Shown: positions 12,100 to 24,765, counted from the first letter of the stretch. The stretch: 64,000 bases of DNA from Chamaecrista fasciculata (GCA_003254925.1 QANZ01044865.1:36492-100491), one strand, 5' to 3'. Notes: generated by a model not told the origin, from the letters alone. Translations and numbers: made by a program.

Positions 12100-13200
12100 A
12101 TACATCAAAGACTCTGTTTCAAACAATTGTCCTCAATTTTTCTAAACAATGTTAAGCACTGCTTTGTATCTTACTCTTACCCTTGTATAGGAAATGTAGT
12201 TCCTTATTGAATCGTCAAGTTCCAATTCATACGAAAATTCAAACTACAAATTGTGTATTTGTTAACATTGAGCTATTTAGTACCAACATATTTCATGATT
12301 TCGATGAAAAATGATCTTCTGAAATACTTTACAAGGTAAAAATGAGGGAGAGAAAGGAAGAGGTAGAAAAAGAAATTGAGTATAGAAAATGTTTTGATGT
12401 ATGGGATCCACTTTAATTTCTTTTACACTCTCTCTCAACTTCACAAGAATTTTTATAGAAAAATTGTATACATTAATAAGGATTTGAAGTTGAGAGAAGA
12501 AAATTATATAAACTTTAGTTTCAAATCCTTAAAAAAATTCTATTTCTATGTCAATATTAGACAATTTAAGGATTTGAAACTAAAGTTATATGATTTTCTT
12601 CTCTTATAGGAGGAAAACATAGAAATAGTTCATGAAGGGAGGAAAGTTAGAAAATCAAATATATCATGAAGAATAATCAAACACTGCCAATCACCACCAA
12701 AATTACCATAATTAATAATTTCCATTAAATATAAACAATTCGATTCTAGCACAAGCTCCACTGGTGCTCTCTCTTGAATCAAGTAAAGGGCAAAGGTGAA
12801 CATAATTAAACCCAGCCCAACTTGATGACAATTTTGCCATCAAACCCAGTCTTTCTTTTGGCCCAAGTATCCCATTTTACTTTTACTTTTATTTTTTTTA
12901 AAAAATTTACTTAAGTGTTTTTATACGTGAATTATAATAAATTTAACAAATTATTAATATAAAATTAATCTTATTAACATATAAATATATTTTGTATTAC
13001 TATATATATATAACTAAGTTTTTTAAAAAATAAAAGAAGGATAAAAAAGAAGGATATTTTTGAAAAAAATAAAAAAACCCAACCTAGCTCAATAGACTCG
13101 GTGGACTCAACTTGAGTTTCATCCGGTGGAGTCTTGGGATGTGCACAGACTCGACCCGACCCAGTTCATGTACACTTCTAAAAAGGACATGACAAAGTGC
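12100..13200. repeat. Downstream region of the transporter gene with a strong hairpin
   Basis: The 3' UTR presumably lies in the first few hundred bases. At 12493-12533 and 12565-12605 two arms of about 41 nt are nearly perfect inverted repeats around a loop of about 31 nt; the shared block includes CTTTAGTTTCAAATCCTTAA. The rest is AT-rich, with no gene recognised. Confidence 0.5.
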
Positions 13201-13212
13201 TAATATAACTGT

Positions 13213-13225
13213 TATAAAAACCCTA
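13213..13225 (+). promoter_or_regulatory. TATA plus telobox-like sequence with no ORF downstream
   Basis: TATAAAAA runs directly into AAACCCTAG, a telobox motif common in plant promoters of translation and ribosome genes. GC-richer leader-like sequence follows (13226-13310). No protein-coding frame of note follows, so it may drive a non-coding or decayed transcript, or be chance. Confidence 0.25.
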
Positions 13226-14497
13226 GCAGCCACGAAGAAGCACCAGCTAGAGAAAGCAAGAAGAAGACGCCGCGAAGCAGTCAACCGCGACAACCCCCTC
13301 CTATTTTTGTTTTCTAAGCATGCTTTTTTGTAATTTTTCTCCATTAAGGAGAAGTTTCTCTTTCTATTAGGGAAGTTTTCCTCCTTTCTTTAGGAATGGT
13401 AGGTTCTGTTTTTATGTAATATATGCTTTTATTTCTAGATCTGATCTTGGAGCTATTCTTTGGAGAGTGATTATTTTAAGAGTGTTCGAAAGAGGGGTGT
13501 GTTGCCTCTCCTTCACTCCTTCAAAATTTTTCTCTTTATCTTAAAAAAATGTGTTTATGCCGATCTATAAATTTTTATGTATCTTAGTTTGGTATAATAA
13601 GAGATCTAAATTTTAATGTTTGTATCTTTCTTAGGTGTGTTGCCTAGTATTTTCTTTTCTTCTCCTATGTTATTTGTAGTATGTTCTCACGAATGCTTGG
13701 TTATAGTAACATTGTTAAATCTATGTCTGGTATCTCCTTGATATATGACTTAGTGTCAGTTTATCTCATGAATGAAAACCAAATATATATATAACTCGTG
13801 TGAATTCCATTAAAGTCAATAAAAAGAACACAGTTAAAAACAAAGTAAATGATTTAAGCAATATATAGAAATTATAAATTTTTCATGCGAATACAATCGA
13901 CAGAGATTTACAAAGAAGAATCGATATGTATCTCATGGAAGAGATAGGAAAATGATGTTATAACAACGGCAAAGACATATTTTAATTAGAAGATGAACCT
14001 CCTAAAAATCTGTATGCATGGATGTGAATGATGAAAGAAATACCAAAATGTATGAACAGCAAAAAGAGAATCTGACAGAAGCCAAACACAAAATCCCAAA
14101 AGCCAAAAGGGAAAAAGAAAGGAGCCATGCATCCGTGTGATATGATTTGATAATGTGGATGCATTATTATCACTACAAATCAAATGTATAATTTATATTT
14201 ATATAAAGAATAGATTGATGGATGGATATATAGAGATAGATGTAAGCTAATTAAATGATAAGCTAATTATTAAATAATTAGCTAGGTTGGAGGAGGTTGA
14301 GACTTCTTCTTCACTCAAATTAAAGAGGTTCCTTTCTGTCTCATCCAAATCCTATAGCACAATTTTATTTTGAAAGCAAATCTTTCTTGCATTGACTTTT
14401 TGCTCGTGCGGTGCTAACAAACAAATTAATCAAAGTTAATTTCTATATTGATTAATATTGAAAAAAAATTATCTTCTTTTATATTCAGTACTGAAAT
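13226..14497. other. Intergenic DNA, nothing recognised
   Basis: T-rich, low-complexity DNA without a coding frame I can support and without clear repeats. Confidence 0.5.
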
Positions 14498-14509
14498 AAA
14501 CAATTATAT

Positions 14510-14688
14510 AATGAAGTTTAGTTAATTTAGCGGTCGAGCTCACTAGGTCGCTTAAGTAAGGTCGGAGATTCGAATTCCGCCTTATGTATGCAACAATTAA
14601 TTGGCTAATGGCAAACCCTTAAATGGAGCACCGATTCGCGAATCATTGGTCTGCCGAACTGGGCGATACCTTGAAAAACCAAAAGAAA
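14510..14688 (+). mobile_element. tRNA-like SINE, copy 1
   Basis: It is flanked by a perfect 12-bp duplication AAACAATTATAT (14498-14509 and 14689-14700) and ends in an A-rich tail. Near its 5' end a B-box-like GATTCGAATTCC follows an A-box-like stretch at about pol III spacing. The body contains TGTATGCAACAATTAATTGG, which is also found in altered form in the minus-strand copy at 45885-46057. A short non-autonomous retroposon, probably moved by a LINE. Confidence 0.75.
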
Positions 14689-14700
14689 AAACAATTATAT

Positions 14701-17700
14701 TGTTTTATATAAAATTTGAAATTTAATTGATTTATTACAAATTATAAATACATATGATATACACCATTAGTAAATTTGTTTAAGGTGCCTTGGATAGTAG
14801 TATGCTCTACTCTCCCATATCATGGCAGATTAGCCAAGCTTACAAGGCACACACGCATTTAATGCCAAGATCATTAATATTGACAAGGCAAAACCGCTAT
14901 GGTACATATACCCTCCACCAACATTGAGAGTTGATTGTAACTAAAACATTATGCACCCCTTAGGCTTGTAGTGTACATAGCTCGCATTTATTAATCGTAC
15001 ATATCCCGTTTAAAGTTATCGAAAAATCACTTCTACGTCAACATATTAGATGTCGAATCCTTACACAACAAGATATTCTCCTCCAAAACGCACAACCCCT
15101 ATTACCAAGCGTTTCAACATCACCCAAATATCTTGTACCAACTATATATATAGTTGTGAGACTCCCTGAAGTATAAATAGTACACCCTCACCTTTAGTTA
15201 AGGTAATGCTTTTTTTACACTTTGAATATTAAACTTTCTCAAATTCTAACCGACTTAAACATCAGACAAGATTCATAGAAAATTATCCTTGTACATTCTT
15301 TACAAGTTTCGTTCACTGTTAGTTTCATCTAAACTCCTTCGAAGGAAACTCAAGGTAAGCATGCTTGAATGTTTTCAATATATATAATCAATATAGTCCG
15401 TATAAAATACAAGTATATATATAGGATCTTAAATGATTTTTACAAAGTTAGTCATATTCTTTGTCACATCGTTGATCATTACTCCTTAATAGATCTCGTT
15501 ATGTAAAACATGCATGCAAATTATATGTATGTCATTCATTGAATCTCAGCACAAAATCTAAGTTTTATTTTATATATTATTAATTTGATTTGATGTGATC
15601 GAATAATTGAGATCGATTCCGATTTTCTGGCCCAAATAAAAACGAAGTTTTGATTATGATATTTTGACAAAAATAATTTAACTAAATGATGATTAGTTTG
15701 GAAGCCACGCACTAATTAATCTATAAAGCTACAAAAAAGTAGTGTCAATTCACATCAATTAAATTAGATTTCTCAACGTACGCCCTCAAAAAAATATTGA
15801 GCCCATATTGGGACACAACTTCTATTGGTCACCACAATATATATAATGTACTTCGAACTAGGTGTATATATGAATGCCATTATTTTTTTCAAACTAGTTG
15901 TGTGGCTTTATTTGAAGCACTTCGATCGATTAATTATATAATTAAATAATCATTCTCGTGAACTTTTGATTTACTCCTCTAAACAAACTTACCCTAATTA
16001 GGTTCCTAGTACTTCATTCTCTATATATATATATAATACATATAAATAAATAATGTTGAAAATTTCATGCTACGTATTTTAACCTCTTAACAACTTCATC
16101 TAGTGTGTGTATATATATAATATGAAAAAACATATATACAGAACTAATAAATTGATGGAAAAATAACAATGAAGAGGAAGTGGTTTTTTTTTTAAATGGT
16201 AAGTAACCCAACAATATTCTTCATGGACAACCAAAGAGGTAGAGACTAATTCTTCCTAAAGCGTAGAGATTATCGAAGTAGATTTTGTCTCAACTAAAAA
16301 AAGATTTTTTCATACACATAGTCCGAATCAAATCCAATACATCGGGTTTAGATTATTTATATTTCTTTTTCCATGCATTTCATGTGGAGTTAAAGAAAAA
16401 AAGGAAGAAGAAAAAAGAGAAAATGTGGGTCTCATAAAATAAAAATATGTAGGATTCACACTTTTTCTCTCTCTCCCTTCTTTTCTCTTCATTTCTCTCT
16501 TACTCTACAAGAAATGTAGAGAAAGAAAATGTAGATGATCCATTTCTCAGAACATCTAGTTTAAGAAACCCAATTATTTATCAGAATTTGGTTTTTAAGA
16601 GGAATAATTAAATAATAAGAGGTTTTATTAATTAGTAAGATGGATAAATAACAATGAAGAAGAGGAAGAGGTTTGAATAATTAAATAAGAGGTTTTATTA
16701 ATCAATAAGATGTGAATTACATTAATTAAACGTAGTTACTATATTAGCCACTTATGTCGTAGAATAATCATGCACCATTAATTTGTTATCGATAGAAGAG
16801 ACCGATGGATATAGCTATCTCATCATTAGGTTAAAAGCTATATATCTGTTACATCCTTTATGTCATTGTCATGAGAGGGTACGATTAGGATAATAATTAG
16901 GATTATAATCTTATATTCATTGATCATCATTATTGGATCATTATATTAATTTATATAATATTCATTGGTTTACATCACTCTCTATAATGCTATGCTAATG
17001 CATTGTGTAATACTGTAATGTATAGTTTGGCCTTCATTATCAATATATTAATATCAGACAACTTTGATTACGATTAAACAATGACTTTTCTGAAATGACA
17101 AATTCCACGGGAAATTGTATAAAAAGGTTTAGAAATTACTAGTTCCACAATCATTTGATTTCATCTCAAAATTATATAATGCCAAACTAGTTATGGGAAA
17201 TTAAAATGAACCTCTTTCCCACTTCAATAATTAATGACCCATGACTTGAGAAAGCAATCATGATTAGATTTAATTTTTAGAACATTAAAAATTAGAATTA
17301 TTTTCATCTTTTTTGGGTTTTTATTGTGTTTGAGTTTGAAAATATTATTCATAAAAATGAGTTTAAAATATTAGGTCAAAATTTTATTTTGATCCTCAAA
17401 CTATAAGATCAATTTCAGTTTAATTTGATTATTAAAATCTTTTTTTATTCCATTATAGTTCTCAATTGTTTTCACATATTTCACCGGTTTAAAATGTAAC
17501 TTCATCACACTTCTTTCTTTTAAGTGTGACATTTTTGTTAAGTGTGACGTGTCTTGTCTTGAAAATACTAATTATTTTTCTCTTACCAATTGTATTAAAA
17601 AAACCTCATTTCTTTCACTCAAAGGCCTTAAGCAAGAAGGTCCTCACTCTCCTTTTATTTTCATCATTGCTATAGAATTTCTTATTCATTCCATTAATAA

Positions 17701-17768
17701 TTGTGTTATAAACCAATCTTGGTAACTAAGACTAATTTTGTGCATTGGATTATAAATTAAGACACCCC
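14701..17768. other. AT-rich intergenic DNA, no gene seen
   Basis: No frame over 60 codons and no recognised element. Scattered TA microsatellites occur near 16021-16060 and 16108-16125. Two short similar purine-rich segments (about 16150 and 16640) look like a weak local duplication. Confidence 0.5.
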
Positions 17769-17769
17769 N
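17769..17769. other. Single N (unresolved base or collapsed gap)
   Basis: One ambiguous base after GACACCCC. The DNA on the two sides looks similar in composition, so a plain base ambiguity is as likely as a join. Confidence 0.6.
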
Positions 17770-18219
17770 TATATAAAAAGTTAAATTACATACATTATTA
17801 TTCTAAAAAAATATATCTATAAATAAGATTAAACTGTATATATATACTGATATACATATATGTTGACTAACTTATATATAACTTTTAATTATCTCTCTTG
17901 TTTAAAACAGTAAACCTATTAATCATTTATTTGATATTTTCTTATTATTTTTTTATTGTTTTTATTTTCTGAAGAAAATTAGAGGAAGTGGTGGAATGTG
18001 ATGAGGAACACGAAGGGTAGGCAATGGCAAGAAGCACATGGATTGCACTTTGCAGAGAGCGACAACAATGGCAGTAACTTTTTCTTGACAATTATTTAGT
18101 TACATATTATATATATATATATATCAATGTCATGTATTCTAATATATTTTCATTTACATACATAAACATCAGATTTAGTCTTTTTAATACATAAGTCACA
18201 TATTTTCAAAACTTCATCA
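17770..18219. other. Intergenic DNA with a short purine-rich block
   Basis: Mostly AT-rich. Positions 17970-18080 are noticeably richer in G and A than their surroundings and might be an exon scrap, but no product is recognisable. A TA run lies near 18108-18124. Confidence 0.35.
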
Positions 18220-18228
18220 AATTGTTAT

Positions 18229-19050
18229 GGTCAAAGCTCATTTTGGTCCTGATGTTCATTTTAGTCATTTAAATTTTTAAATTAAAGATTCATATTGGTT
18301 TCAAATGTTGGCAAATTATTTTATTTTGGTCCAAATGTAATCATATTTTCTATCATTTCAAGTTCAAATGTGACGAGTCTAGAGCTACGTATTGCTTTTG
18401 AAGAATATTTTCTCTATCTAGTTGGGGCTGTTTACACACAAGGTCAAATTGGATCTTGAAAATGGGTTACTCATTTCACGGTCAAATAAGCAAAGTTCAC
18501 ACATCTCTCATATCAAAATGCTACGAAGTTAGAACTACCGGTTACTCTTAACAAGTTTTTTTTACTATTCAGTTTGGACCCTCAACAAATGAGATTAAAT
18601 CAAGCTCGAAAGTAGTGTTGGGACCAAAAAGTAAAAAATTATGAAAAATTGGTTCCAAAATTGGTTCCGAGCTCGATTTGATCTCATCTGTTAACGATCC
18701 CAACTAGATAAAAAAAGACTCGTTAAAAATAACTTGTAGCTTCGAACTCGTTGCATTAATTCAAATTTAAAACTAGAAAAATATGATGACCAACTTCGTT
18801 AATTTGACTGTGAAACGAACTACCTACTTTCAGGAACTCGATTTGACTTCATTTACTTACGGTCTCAACTAAATAGAGAGAGTAGTCTTTGAAAGTAATA
18901 TGTGACTCTAAACTAATCGTCATATTTGAACTTGAAACGAGAGAGGTTTGACCACATTCAATAGTTTGGGACCAAAATAAAACATTTTACTAACATTTAG
19001 ATCCAATATAAATCTTTTGAAACATAAAGGACCAAAATAAACCTTTCATC
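18229..19050. mobile_element. Foldback Mutator-like non-autonomous element
   Basis: The ends (CATTTTGGTCC on the left, GGACCAAAATAAACC on the right) are inverted. The flanks AATTGTTAT (18220-18228) and GATTGTTAT (19051-19059) are 9 bp with one mismatch. The interior has diverged inverted blocks and no ORF. Similar sequence occurs near 19180-19665, 41195-41870 and 61912-62340. Confidence 0.6.
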
Positions 19051-19179
19051 GATTGTTATTTATTAATGTTCTTTTAGTTTTACTCTTTATTATAAAGACT
19101 TTATATACTCTTCCATCTATCCATCTCTTTTTCACTTTCAATATCATTTCTTACATTACAAACTGCTCTCATGTCAGTC

Positions 19180-19665
19180 TTCCTTTAATTCAGAATATAT
19201 ACATAAAATGAAATTAAATACTGACTATTAGAGTATTATTAGAGTATTATTTGACTTCATTTGTGGATGATCACAATTAGACAAATAAAGAATTCGTCGA
19301 ATAACATGTACTCTGACTTCGTTGTATTTATATTTAAAATGAAAGAGATATGACTAACTTTATAAAATGAGCAGCTCACTTTCGGGCTCAATTTCAAACT
19401 CAATTTGGTCATGTTTTCTAACAACTTGAATTGAGCAAGAAAAAAAAAATTGTCAAAAGTAACGTAGCTTTAATTTCGTCGTATTTGAACTTAAAATAAC
19501 AAAGATATCACTATATTTATTAGTAGTTATTTAGGGACTAAAATAGCATGGTTGAAAAATACTAAGGATCACAATGGAACCAATAAAATATTAAAGATCA
19601 AAATAAAATTAAAATAAATATTAGATACCGCAATAAAGTTTTGAGCATTGTTTTTCAAAAGCTAT
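19180..19665. repeat. Diverged relative of the 18229-19050 foldback family
   Basis: It shares the block pattern of the neighbour: a TTTGACTTCATTTG-type segment, an AACATGTA-type segment, then GACCAAAAT-like ends. Boundaries are unclear. Confidence 0.35.
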
Positions 19666-19762
19666 ATAGAAAACCAAATATAACAATTTCAAGTTACAAA
19701 ATTACTTCCAAAATATTCTTAATTAATGTTCTCTCTCCTTTTTTGTTTTTGAATTGAATGAA

Positions 19763-21023
19763 GGCAAAAGTGTTGTTGGTACCTCCAACATATGAGGTCA
19801 TTTTCAGTTATATTTATAATAATTTTTTTGTTAATTAGACTCTCAATGTTTCATATTTGAGTCAATTATATCCAAACCCCTAACTCTGTTAATAAAACTA
19901 ACAGATTTTGCTGATGTGTCAGCTGATGTGGCATATTTTTTGTTTTAAGATCCTTAAGTTTCCATTATTTAGAAATTCTCCATTCTCTTAAGATTTTTCT
20001 TTCACATGAGTCCCTAACTAATTACAAAATAGTCTAGAATGTTTGTCATATTTAACAAACAGGTCCTTAGAAGCCATTAACAACCCTCCTCCTCTTACCC
20101 TAAAACATCACCACGACACTTCATCATCGCCGTCCACTCTGTCCTCAATTTCGTTGACATGGTCCTTCTTGTCGTCGTCTTCAGCTTCCTGGTCTCCCCT
20201 AAATTACATTGTCTCCATCTCTTTTCCTTGTCTTAAGCAGTCTCCCTCATGTCATATTTAACAAACAGGTCCTTAGAAGCCATTAACAACCCTTCTCCTC
20301 TTACCCTAAAACATCACCACGACACTTCATCATCGCCATCCACTCTGTCCTCAATTTCGTTGACATGGTCCTTCTTTTCGTCGTCCTCAGCTTCCTGGTC
20401 TCCCCTAAATTACATTGTCTCCATCTCTTTTCCTTGTCTTAAGCAGTCTCCCTCATTCATTTCTCTATTTTTCCTATCTCCAAAAGAGTTTTGAAGTTAG
20501 TTTACTTCTCAATTTCGATGACCATGACGGCGTCGCCACCGGAGATTGTGTGTTAATGCCAGGAGCCAGAGCTATTGGTATTTCTACTCGATTTCTCTAT
20601 ATTTGAAGCCTACCGGCGAGCTTGTGTATGGTTGTTGGAACTGTGAAAAATAGAAGGGAGAGATTTTTCGGGTTTCTAAATTGTAGGGACCGGTTCATAT
20701 ATTAAAGATGACAAATATTCTTGATTATTCTGTAATTAGTTAGGGACTCGTGTGAAAGAGAAATCTTGAGAGAATGAAGGATTTCGAAATAATGGAAACT
20801 TAAAGACCTTAAAACCAAAAAAAATGCCACATCAGCTGACATATCAATAAAATCCATTAGTTTCATTAACAGAGTTAGGGGTTGGGATATAATTGACTCA
20901 AATGTGAAATATTGGGGGTATAATTAATAAAACATACGTTAGGGGTATAATTGATAAAAAAAAACATTGAGGGTATAACTAAAAATGACCTTATATGTTA
21001 AGGATACTAATAATACTTTTGCC
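19763..21023. mobile_element. Mutator-like foldback element with cargo (Pack-MULE-like)
   Basis: Inverted arms of about 300 bp begin GGCAAAAGTGTTG and end AATACTTTTGCC. The flanks TTGAATGAA (19754-19762) and TTGAACGAA (21024-21032) form a 9-bp duplication with one mismatch. Between the arms is non-inverted, C-rich, coding-like DNA (20045-20620) that looks unlike the arms and contains a 206-bp tandem duplication. No transposase is present, so it would depend on an autonomous Mutator relative. Confidence 0.7.
20045..20456 (+). repeat. 206-bp tandem duplication inside the Mutator-like element
   Basis: Copy 1 is 20045-20250 and copy 2 is 20251-20456, both starting GTCATATTTAACAAAC. They differ at about four sites by hand count. 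Each copy keeps a Ser/Pro-rich open frame of about 70 codons; no known protein is recognised, so I do not call a gene. Confidence 0.85.
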
Positions 21024-21032
21024 TTGAACGAA

Positions 21033-21868
21033 AATTCTTTTCTTATAACTTTTTAGAATGCTTAAGCGCGCTATTATTCCTCCTTGCTAAAAAGAAGAGA
21101 GATCAGAGCAGTGTCAATTGTGGTTTAAAGAAGACAGTGGACTAGTGGGGATCAGATTATATTTATGTACATGTATATTTTATATTATATGGCTCCACCC
21201 CTTTCTGGTCGTCCATGTTTAAAACTATAGTCTATGAAATTAAAAATAAGAGAAAATTTACTATTTGGTCTCTCTTTCTTTACTAAGTTAACAATTTAGT
21301 CCCTTATTTATTTTACATACATTGCGAGCCCGTTAGAGCATGCAAAGCCCCTAATATATTATATACGTGTGTGTACTCCACTTGGTAGATTTTAGTATAT
21401 ACTAAGTTTACTAACTATAAGAATTAATAAAAATAGGAAAGGTTCTAATTTTTCATTTTAAAAGGGCGGTTGATATGGGACATAGAGGAGATGTCTGTTT
21501 TTATGTCCTTTAGTTTGAATATTTCAAATTGGACAAAATTTTTACTCTATCCCTTTCACCACATGAGAACCCTCCACTACCACTTTCTTTGTTTCTTTCC
21601 CTTTCTCATCATTTCATGTTTCTTTCTTATCCCATCTTTTCTCTATCTCTTTCTACAACCCTAACCAATCAATTACAATTCAATTAGATTGTTTTCAATT
21701 CATTTCTTTACATTTTCTAAAACACTAATGAAAAAAATTACATAATTCAAATGATCATATAATATATATATATATATTAAGAAGTGTAGTGAAGTGATAT
21801 AGATATGTTTACTTTTAACAAGATGCCAAGAGTTTGATTATTATCGAATTTGAGTATGAAATAACTTT
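21033..21868. other. Intergenic DNA left of the copia insertion
   Basis: AT-rich. There are a T-rich stretch at 21540-21660 and a TA run near 21762. No gene is supported. Confidence 0.5.
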
Positions 21869-21873
21869 AAACC

Positions 21874-22141
21874 TATTGTAAATAATTATGATGCGAATAT
21901 TCACATTTGGCTTTTGATATTCTCCGTGTATAGAAGTTTGCGTTTTCCTTTAGTTTATCTATGCATATGAATATGATTTTATCCTTTCATAATTAGATTC
22001 ATCTCCCCTGCATATCCTTTAGCCTATAAATAGAGGCTTTAGGGTTTGATGCAACTAAGCAATTCAGTTGAATAATCAGAATTACTCTCCTCTTACTTTT
22101 CTCTTTTCTTTGAGTATTCTTATTCCATATATTTTACAACA
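21874..22141 (+). repeat. 5' LTR of the copia element
   Basis: It starts TATTGTAAATAATTATG and ends TTTTACAACA. A TATAAATA box sits at 22025-22032. CTTTATCAGCACG follows directly, in the position of the primer-binding site; I do not assign the tRNA. The first dinucleotide is TA rather than the usual TG in both LTRs. Confidence 0.92.
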
Positions 22142-22452
22142 CTTTATCAGCACGATTCTCTCCCGACTTGAGGCTTAGGTATTTGAGGTAATGTTTGAAT
22201 TTTATTAAACTTATCTTTTATTAACTCCAATTTTTATACGTCACCTCCTATATATATAATTATTAATCAATACTTTCATAATATTACAAACAAAAGTGAA
22301 AACTTTGTTTGTGCGTACAGTTTTGCTTTCTCCCTTATCCATTGTTTTTGCTTTTTTTTTTCAATTCGTATATGCAATTTATTGTGTTATATATATATTA
22401 TATTTATTTATTTTAAGAATATTTCCTAATAGCCTTGCTCTTTATTTATAGA
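22142..22452. other. Copia leader between 5' LTR and gag
   Basis: Primer-binding-site region, then AT-rich untranslated leader. No other feature is seen. Confidence 0.7.
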
Positions 22453-23473
22453 ATGATAAATCTTGCAAAAATCGAATTTATGGTCCTTGATAATATCTCT
22501 AGAAAGAATTCTTTCATGGACACTAGATGCAGAGATGCACTTGAATGCTATGGGTCTTGGGGAAACAATCAAAGAAGGAAATGAGACATCAAACCAAGAC
22601 CGTGCCAAAGCTATGATTTTTATACGTCATCATCTTGATGATCATCTTGATGAGGGACTGAAGGTGGAATACCTTACTGTAAAAGATCCCCTTGATTTGT
22701 GGCAAAATCTCAAACAAAGATATGACCACTTAAAAATAATCATCATGCTTAAATCCCGATATGAATGGATGCACTTACGATTACAGGATTTTAAATCAGT
22801 GAGTGAATATAATTCTGCAATGTTTAAAATCAGCTCTCAATTAAAATTATGTGGAGAAAAAATTACTGATGATATGTTAGAAAAAACATTCTCCACATTT
22901 CATGCTTCGAACATGCTATTGCAGCAGCAGTATCAAGAGCGGGGATTTAAAAAATATGCTGATTTAATATCACGTCTCCTTTTGGCTGAACAAAATAATG
23001 AACTTTTGATGAAAAATCATGAATCTCGCCCGACCGGTTCTACCCCATTTCCTGAAGCGTATGTGGTAATAATTAATAATTATGGTCGTGGTCGTGGACG
23101 TAGTCGCGATGGTTATCGTGGCCGAGGACGACATAACTTTAAGCTCTATAGTGGTCATGGAGATGGAAAAGCACAAGACAAGGGAAAGGCACCAGAAAAT
23201 AAGGATGAAAAGAAAACTGAAAGTTCATGTCATAGATGTGGTATGAAGGGACATTGGGCTCGTACCTGTCATACAGCTAAACATCTGGTTGGACTTTATC
23301 AAGCTTCTCTAAAAGAAAAGAAAAGTCTTGAAAAGAAATCTACTGTAGAGGCGAATTTCATTAATCATTTTGATGATAATCATATCAATGAGCCTCTGGG
23401 AATGACTGATTTGGATATTGCAGATTTTCTTGATCCAACAGACGGGAATGTCAATTTCTCCTTTGATGCTTAG
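22453..23473 (+). pseudogene. Copia gag (UBN2 type, CCHC zinc knuckle), frameshifted start
   Basis: Capsid/nucleocapsid protein of the copia element. The body matches the UBN2-type gag: DAEMHLNAMGLGETIKEGN, then an Arg/Gly-rich stretch and a zinc knuckle CHRCGMKGHWARTC. The expected start (MINLAKIEF at 22453) lies in another frame from the body; the frames exchange near 22505-22515, so the natural N-terminus is cut off by a frameshift. The rest of the frame is open to 23473. Confidence 0.85.
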
Positions 23474-23642
23474 TCTAGTTTTGCAATTATTTTCTTTTGA
23501 TGTAATGTTAATTTATGTGTGAAGTTAATTTCTCTATCTTTAATTTATTTATTTCAATTTATGTATTCCAAAGTATGTTATCTTTTATGAAATTTAAAGC
23601 AGCATCTTATTTTATTTATTTTGTTTTAAGATACCACAGAGT

Positions 23643-24018
23643 ATGGCCATTACTCACGATATTGATGACGATATATGCCTAGTTGATTGTGCAACAACTC
23701 ATACCATTCTTAAAAATGAGAAATATTTCTCATCATTTACTAAAATGGAGGCAAGAATGAATACTATATAAGGCGCAGTTAATATAATTGAAGGTTCTGG
23801 AAAAGTCATTTTTCAGTTACCTAATGGAACAAAATTTATTATCAAGGAAGCTTTATTGTCAACTAAATCCAGAAGAAATCTTTTAAGCTTCAAAGATATA
23901 CGCAGTAATGGTTTTCATATTGAGACAACAAATGACAATCATATAGAGTATCTCTATATCACTACGACTGTCTCACAAGAAAAACGTATATTAGAAAAAT
24001 TGTCTGCATTATCCTATG
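23643..24018 (+). pseudogene. Copia protease-like region, interrupted
   Basis: The frame starting at 23643 gives LVDCATTHTIL, resembling the LADSATTHTIL-type start of copia pol, then NLLSFKDIRSNGFHIET. A TAA follows ARMNTI near 23769. The coding sequence stops at the gypsy insertion and resumes at 35237. Confidence 0.75.
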
Positions 24019-24023
24019 GATTG

Positions 24024-24628
24024 TGATACATCACTATTTGGGCGTACGCCTAAACGGCCCTCACACCGAGCCTCTTCTCCCCTCCGCACCTTACGAGGCG
24101 CCCTCGAGCCAATCGGGCGCCCTAAGCACAATTAGGGGCGGCCGTGATCCATCCCGGGTCTTGGCGCACGTCCCCCAAATGACACGTGGTCATCCACGAC
24201 TACCTCGCTCTGCAATCCACGCTACGGGAGATCGTGGGCTACTGACTTACTCACACCCACGATCTCCAGTTTCTTGGCGCCCGCCTAGCGACGCGACACG
24301 CAATCACCCACGATTGCCTTGCTCCGCAAATCTCGGTCTCCACCATCTTCGCTGGTGGAGATCGTGTCCGGTTACGTGGTCCGCCCCGCGCGCTGACCAC
24401 CTCTCTCCTCCCTGCTCTATAAATAGAGCCCATCTCACCAGTTCAAGGTTAGCGACTTCTCACACTCTGAAATTCCCTTACTCTCTTATCACTCTCTTAC
24501 TAACTTGAGCGTCGGAGTACACTTCGCAGGGCCCCCCTGTGAAGCTCTTGCAGGTTCTTGCTCAACACTTGGCTCTTGCAGCCCATTCCGGTGAACTAGG
24601 TAAGTGCTAGCCATTTTCCAGTTTATCA
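24024..24628 (+). repeat. 5' LTR of the gypsy element
   Basis: Starts TGATACATCACTATTTGGG, ends CCAGTTTATCA. TATAAATA lies at 24418-24425. TTGGCGCCGTCTGTGGGGA follows at once, a primer-binding-site form typical of Tat/Athila-type elements. Confidence 0.95.
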
Positions 24629-24765
24629 TTGGCGCCGTCTGTGGGGAGGATCCTCCTCACCTGCTGAACTTTACGGGCTCTTGCGCTCGTCCTCTATCGC
24701 TTTTTCTTTACAAAAGCTAACTCACCAACGTTTACCTTGTTCAACTAGGTGATCTCTACTTTGTT

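Noticed and set aside
20043..20494. Two Ser/Pro-rich frames of about 70-80 codons
   Set aside because: They are copies of one another caused by the 206-bp tandem duplication in a foldback element; no recognisable protein.
24023..24508. 161-codon open frame in the gypsy 5' LTR (and its twin at 34407-35111)
   Set aside because: It lies within the LTR, recurs in both LTRs, and resembles no protein; GC-rich LTR DNA is open by chance.
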